Below, one piece after another: positions 59,701-64,000 of a stretch of DNA of 64,000 nucleotides. Every line of letters begins with the position of its first letter. The stretch's first letter is position 1. The stretch is from Mugil cephalus. Lineage: Eukaryota; Chordata; Actinopteri; Mugiliformes; Mugilidae. Below the pieces are notes generated by a model that made no database searches, was not told the DNA's origin, and saw nothing but the letters and a program-made list of their open reading frames with translations. The stretch spans positions 18,022,357 through 18,086,356 of the forward strand of contig NC_061789.1 of the NCBI RefSeq assembly GCF_022458985.1, given 5' to 3'. Made by a program: the position numbers and the translations under genes.

Positions 59701-61080
59701 TTGATCAGTCTAACTACGGGATCAATGCTGTTGAGTTGCATCCCTGACCATTGTTTCCGTCTCTCTTTTCTAGTCGGAGCTGAACTTCTTTCCATCTTGG
59801 ATGAGACGGAGAACGGATTTGTGTGGGAACACATCCAGAGCTATGCAGAACAGGCACACGGCGCATGGCTGGGCATCAGCGTGAAAGGTCCAGTGAAACT
59901 GCCTCAAACATCACCTGCGTCTGTCACTGAGGCGGCAGACTTAATAACCTTCAAACATTGTTAAATCCAAGAGGATTCATTTTAGACTACGTTTACACAA
60001 ATAATCTGTCCTAATTAAATAAGTTTTAGCTGACTGATTATGATGTCTTTTTTTGTAGACTCGTTAAACAATTAATTAAAGGGGAAAACCTGATTAAGGA
60101 TATGTCAAATAAAAGTGAGCAGTGAGGCTTATCTCAGAAAGGTTCATTTATTTAAACTGCACAATTTTCTGTCAAAGCAATTGGATCATTTTAGTGAAAT
60201 GCCATAAAATACACTTAATAAGCTAGTAAGCGAATATTAAATACCGGAAACCTGAACAGAAGATTAGCTCTGCCAAAGATAAACCTAGGGATTACCACGA
60301 GGATTCACTGAACATGCACGTGCTTGTGTTCCCGCCACAGGTAGGGGTCTAGTTTGGAGCGAAGACGCCGAGATGCTATACACCAACTGGGAGACGCACG
60401 AGGTACCTTCCTCTGTGCTGTCGGTCAAGTCCTGCTTCTGGATCCAGAGCAACAGTGGCCTGTGGAAGCCGGGCTCCTGCAGAAATCGCACACACGGAGT
60501 CATCTGCAAGCGTCCTCGCAGTAAGCGCACGCAAGCCCGTTCACGACATTCTCACACCCAGGCACGGCTAAGTCAGCTGAGCTTTCATTCCGAGCTGGTC
60601 ATCTGCGAGACCACAGCAGTAACATAACTGCTCAAGAGCAGCACTTTTTGACAACCTGAGGAATCACTCGCAAGAGGGTGAAATCAAAGTGCTTTTGCAT
60701 TTAATTTATGTTTAATTAACTGTCTTTTGTTCCATTTGCAGGTGCTGAAACTTCAGCTGTAACATGTAAGTCTGGTTAACAACTGCCATGTCGCTCCATT
60801 CATATCTCTGTTTTCTTCCTTAAATTGAGTAACGCATTCTGGTTTCCATCTCTACCTAGTGGACACTGACCACCTGCCCACTCTGATTGTTGTCATGGTG
60901 ACGGGCGTTTTGCTGGTGATGCTGATAGTGGCCTTGATCTACCTGTACCGCCGGCGAACTGCTGGGTCCCAGGGCTCCTACGAAGGGGCCCGCTACAGCC
61001 GCACCAACTCCGGAGGGGGTGAGCAGATCGAGAAGAACATCTTAGTGTCCGACATGGAGCTGAACGAGCAGCCAGAGTAG
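41737..61080 (+). CDS. mrc2: C-type mannose receptor 2 (Endo180), collagen-uptake receptor
   Basis: MRC2 is a recycling surface receptor that takes up collagen fragments for lysosomal breakdown. The coding exons are 41737-41857, 47114-47515, 49648-49821, 49925-50089, 50710-50823, 51092-51235, 51316-51507, 52183-52337, 52501-52605, 54859-54974, 55061-55209, 56138-56355, 56478-56620, 56721-56817, 56914-57043, 57130-57162, 57262-57428, 57713-57881, 57956-58098, 58180-58288, 58382-58548, 58632-58740, 58835-59073, 59156-59318, 59406-59555, 59774-59887, 60341-60520, 60742-60765 and 60860-61080. They give 1470 residues (human about 1479). In order there are a signal-anchor-like leader, a ricin-type Cys-rich domain (to about 175), a fibronectin type II domain (about 180-232), eight C-type lectin domains, a transmembrane helix at about 1405-1428 and a tail with the [14 protein letters not shown] endocytosis signal. 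CTLD2 keeps EPN (472-474). The tail and FN2 wording separate it from PLA2R1. One intron has a GC donor. Confidence 0.94.
41858..47113 (+). other. mrc2 intron 1
   Basis: This intron of about 5.3 kb separates the signal-peptide exon from the Cys-rich domain exon. It starts gtgaga and ends cttttcacag. I see A-runs near 43900 and 46548 but no coding exon or clear transposon. First introns of this size often carry enhancers, but I cannot point to one here. Confidence 0.8.
47516..49647 (+). other. mrc2 intron 2
   Basis: The intron runs from gtaggt to tccgcag. Its middle part holds a decayed transposon-like repeat (about 47700-48330). An A-rich stretch lies at 49380-49410. No coding signal is seen. 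Confidence 0.8.
47700..48330. mobile_element. Decayed DNA-transposon-like repeat in mrc2 intron 2
   Basis: The phrase cccctggaattaataactgg, then gccgagccacctttgg, and later gttgcacaatgatcaggagg belong to a repeat family I recall as very common in fish genomes. The reverse strand of this part resembles the end of a Tc1-like transposase (KEEW-type sequence followed by a region with many stops), but the match is weak. No terminal repeats were found. The family is therefore uncertain; that it is a dispersed repeat is more secure. Confidence 0.6.
52606..54858 (+). other. mrc2 intron 9
   Basis: This intron of about 2.25 kb lies between CTLD2 and CTLD3. It contains a G-tract cluster (53315-53335). 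No coding exon is seen. Confidence 0.8.
53315..53335 (+). repeat. G-tract cluster, possible quadruplex
   Basis: Three runs of six, six and seven G residues are separated by single T bases inside mrc2 intron 9. A quadruplex can form because a seven-base run can supply two strands. Confidence 0.65.
54977..55002 (+). repeat. (CA)n microsatellite abutting an mrc2 donor site
   Basis: About thirteen CA units start two bases after the GT of the exon 10 donor (atag then gtgcac), so the 5' splice site merges into the repeat. The intron is only 86 bases long. Confidence 0.9.
55210..56137 (+). other. mrc2 intron 11
   Basis: This intron of about 930 bases lies within the CTLD3 coding region. It is AT-rich, with an A-run near 55980-55998. 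Nothing else is recognised. Confidence 0.7.
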
Positions 61081-63165
61081 CCCGAGCCCCCCCACACCCC
61101 CCACCACCCCTGGACTGACCAACCAACCTGGGATTGGACCCTAACCCTGACACAGGAGAGGCTGATTTCCATTTGCTGACTAAGAATCCGATAAAACTTT
61201 GCAGCATGTATTTTTTTTTGTCTCTTTTGAAAACCAAAAAAAAAAAAAAAGTTTTCAAGCAAGTGCTGAAGGGCTGTGTGGACCGCAGCAGATGTTTAGT
61301 TTACAAATTGATTCCCCACTTTCTAAATCCTCCTTTGCCAAGAGCGAAGAGCTCTTGCAATTTCTCCCTTGACAAATCAGATGCATCCATCTGCACATGA
61401 AGGCCATAATGGATCTACTGGGAATCATTTTATTGGAGTTGGAAATATTCAGCCTAAAACCAAAAACCCAGCAATGACTCCTGGTGCCAAAGTAAATTTT
61501 TGCACACTGTATAGTATTTTTTTTTTTTTTCTTGTTTGTTTCTATTTTGATTTAAAGACTTCTAATACAACATAAGGGACCATCGCACCTAGAGACACAA
61601 AAACCATTTGCCTCTAAATATCCACATACTTTTCTTCAGGACCTTTTTTGTTTTTCCTTTTTGCCATGTCAGTATTAATCCGAACTTTTTTTTTTTCTTG
61701 TTTTTCGTTCTCTTTCATTTGTCATTCTCCGTGCAGCTGTAGAGGACTGTTACTCACGATGCATGTGTGGTTTTGTGAGCCCGCCTCCTCTTTTCTGATC
61801 CGACACGTCAGCACCAGCTGTCAGGCGAGCGGAGAAGGAGGAGGAGAAGAAGAAGTCCAAATGTGAATGTGTGGAAAGTGACAGGGACCAGTGACCTCAA
61901 ACCGTCTGAGGGCACACACTATAATTGTGCACATAAGTAGAAGTTTGTTTTGAGAGCCGGTCTTTAAATAGACTACATTGTCTTTTTTTTGATACAGCGG
62001 GACTGAAGGTTGTCATCAAATGATCAGATGTTTTGGCACTTTCTTCTGTTATCTTAATCTAATTCATCCTCTTGCTTTTAGTCACTAGCTGCTGCTCTTT
62101 GATTCCTAACGTCAGTTTGTTTTGGCTCTCCGTGCCACCATCTGGAGCCGATTCAGCATTTTTTGAGGGCAGTGATTTCTTTTTTTATGCACCGTGAAAA
62201 GGGTCTGCAATTTAATATTTCTCTGATTTATCATTTTAATGGCCCAAGGCTCGCTTCTGTGTATGTTATATCACTAGGACATTCGCCTCACTTTTTAACG
62301 ATGCAGGTTGCATAATGTGATTTGACTTCGGTATAGCTGGTAAAGACATTTGGAAGCATTCCTACTTCAACTTCTCATTGCCCCGCGGAGGAAAACAGGC
62401 CTCATGTGAATGACATGAACACACATGAGAGCCAAAGAATGTCTTAAACCCAGATTCAGTCTTCCGAGTTCAACCAAGTTGGTGTGCACCCTGAGACATT
62501 TTCCTTTTTCTTTCAACTGTTGCCTCTGAGTGCATTTCAGTCTTCCTGTTAGGAGGAATGCTTTGGAGCCATTTCAGTCTGAAGCTTTTGGTGTTTCAGT
62601 GAGCTGCTGTGAAAGGGGAAAAAAAACAGCTCTTTTTGCTCCACAAGTTGGACTAAGATTGAGGGGGAGGGGAGGAGGAGAGGGTGTAAGTAGGGGTGTG
62701 TGTTTTTGAGTGTGCGTATGTGTGCAGTCTCCAGCTGTGGAATGTTGAGTCGGCAAGAAGAGCTCAGTGGCACGTCTGGAACCAATCAGAGAAGGAAGGC
62801 TTAGGGACATGAAGGGTCAGAGAGAAAACTGGTAAGAAAAAAACAAAAAAGGAAAGCAAGAGGAAGGAGGAGTGTGAGGAGGAGTCGGAGATGTAGGTAG
62901 AGGAGGAGGAGTGGGAAGGTTGCAGCGGTTCGGTCTGGGTTTACCCTGTCCTCTGCTGGTGGATTACTGTATACGTTTGTCTGAATATGCAGTATATGAA
63001 CTGACTGAGGTGGATGGGTGACGGCCCTCAGTGTGCTCTCCAGTGTCTCTGACGCAGGCCGGCTCTTGTCCTGTTAAAGATACCCGAAGCACCTGTTCAA
63101 ATTTTTTGACTTTCTTTTTGTCATTTTTATATGAAATAAATAAAGTCTATGTTCTCAAAGCTCCT
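61081..63165 (+). other. mrc2 3' UTR with polyadenylation signals
   Basis: A long non-coding tail of about 2.1 kb follows the stop. It begins with C-rich sequence and holds T-runs near 61520 and 61690. It ends with overlapping aataaa signals at 63135-63140 and 63139-63144. A long 3' UTR is plausible for this gene, but the exact end is inferred. Confidence 0.65.
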
Positions 63166-63480
63166 GCTTTCGCACAGATTATTACTCTGATTATTAAACT
63201 GTTATGTGAAGATGGAGCCAGACTTCTGCCTGTTCCACTGAGCAGGAAAATAAATCAAAGAACCAATGTGAAACACGTGGGCTGCAGTTTTCAGAGTTGT
63301 CCGCAAGAGGGCACACCTCTCCTGCTCAATGTTGTCCTTTTGACTTTCACTGGTCACTGGGCATTTTTCATTGCAGTCTTCAATCTTCAGAGGATCCAGT
63401 GACCTACAACACTTTATTGTGGTTTTAAATTACAGAAACCACCCCTTTTGCATATTAATTTACACCAGTAAGAAAAATAT

Positions 63481-63920
63481 ATACACACTCACTGGCCACT
63501 TTATTAGGTACACCTGCTCAATTGCTTGTTAACACAAATAGCTAAATCACGTGGCTGCAATTCAATGCATGTAGGCATGTGGAGGTGATTAAGGCAACCT
63601 GCTGAAGTTCAAACCGAGCATCAGAATGAGGAAGAAAGGGGATTTAAGTGATGTGGTTGTTGGTGCCAGACGGGATGGTCTGAGTATTTCAAAAACTGCT
63701 GATCTACTGGGATTTTCATCAAAAGATTTTCATCAAGAGAAAACCAGATCGCAATCCAATAGAGCACCTTCGGGATGTGCTGGAACGGGAGAATCGCATC
63801 ATAGATGTGCAGCCAACAAATCTGCAGCAACTGCGTGATGCTATCATGTCGATATGGACCCAAATCTCTAAGGAATGTTTCCAACAGGTGTACCTAATAA
63901 AGTGTCCGGTGAGTGTGTAT
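63481..63920 (+). mobile_element. Internally deleted Tc1/mariner-type element with intact terminal inverted repeats
   Basis: The left end (63481-63516, cactcactggccactttatt then aggtacacctg) and the right end (63885-63920) are reverse complements over 36 bases with only a few differences, and TA bases flank them as expected for a TA target site. The inside keeps the first part of a transposase (KKGDLSDVVVGARRDGLSIS then KTADLLGFS) joined straight to its last part (NPIEHLRDVLERENRI in another frame). The catalytic core is deleted. It could move only if an active relative supplied the enzyme. Confidence 0.88.
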
Positions 63921-64000
63921 ACATACATATACGTTGCATTAAATTGACAGTGTTGATATCTGGTCAGGGAACATTCATATTTAAAGTCAGAACCATACAA

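Noticed and set aside
41737..61080. Lectin receptor as pla2r1
   Set aside because: The FN2 region, EPN in CTLD2 and the [14 protein letters not shown] tail are those of MRC2, and the gene next to it is tlk2, as expected for MRC2.

Overview
The window is vertebrate nuclear DNA, most likely from a teleost fish. The evidence is multi-exon genes with GT/AG introns (many only 80-150 bp), AATAAA-type polyadenylation signals, several decayed Tc1/mariner elements of types common in fish, and a LINE fragment. The genome looks fairly compact, which would fit a percomorph, but I cannot name the species. There are no operons, CRISPR arrays or prokaryotic features.

Five protein-coding genes can be read. 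From left to right they are rprml (reprimo-like, single exon, minus strand, 4421-4753), itgb3 (integrin beta-3, 15 exons, 11548-21133), mettl2 (tRNA m3C methyltransferase, 9 exons, 23572-26696), tlk2 (tousled-like kinase 2, 20 coding exons plus a 5' UTR exon, 28986-37365) and mrc2 (Endo180, 29 exons, 41737-61080). The last four are on the plus strand. I built each exon chain by hand from splice sites, reading phase and protein similarity. The spliced products are about 788, 365, 699 and 1470 residues, close to the human sizes I recall. Gene identities rest on remembered family sequences, not on a search. The paralogues itgb6, mettl8, tlk1 and pla2r1 were considered first and rejected.

The order is informative. 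RPRML and ITGB3 are neighbours in human 17q21, and METTL2A, TLK2 and MRC2 are neighbours in 17q23. Here the two blocks are joined, which supports the orthology calls. The products do not form one pathway: a cell-cycle-linked membrane protein, an adhesion receptor subunit, a tRNA modifier, a chromatin kinase and a collagen-uptake receptor.

Non-coding layout: 1-4250 holds a Tc1 relic and little else. 5230-11500 separates the head-to-head rprml and itgb3 genes and holds candidate conserved regulatory DNA and a LINE relic. 21540-23500 holds a probable interspersed repeat with a strong hairpin. 38420-41340 holds a tandem duplication of about 1.23 kb. 63160-64000 holds an internally deleted Tc1-type element. 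The most unusual gene-level points are a GC-AG intron in mrc2, a WDD in place of WND in its sugar-binding lectin domain, a changed ligand-specificity loop in itgb3, and a textbook G-quadruplex sequence just after the tlk2 stop codon. I saw no evidence of a new kind of biological system.
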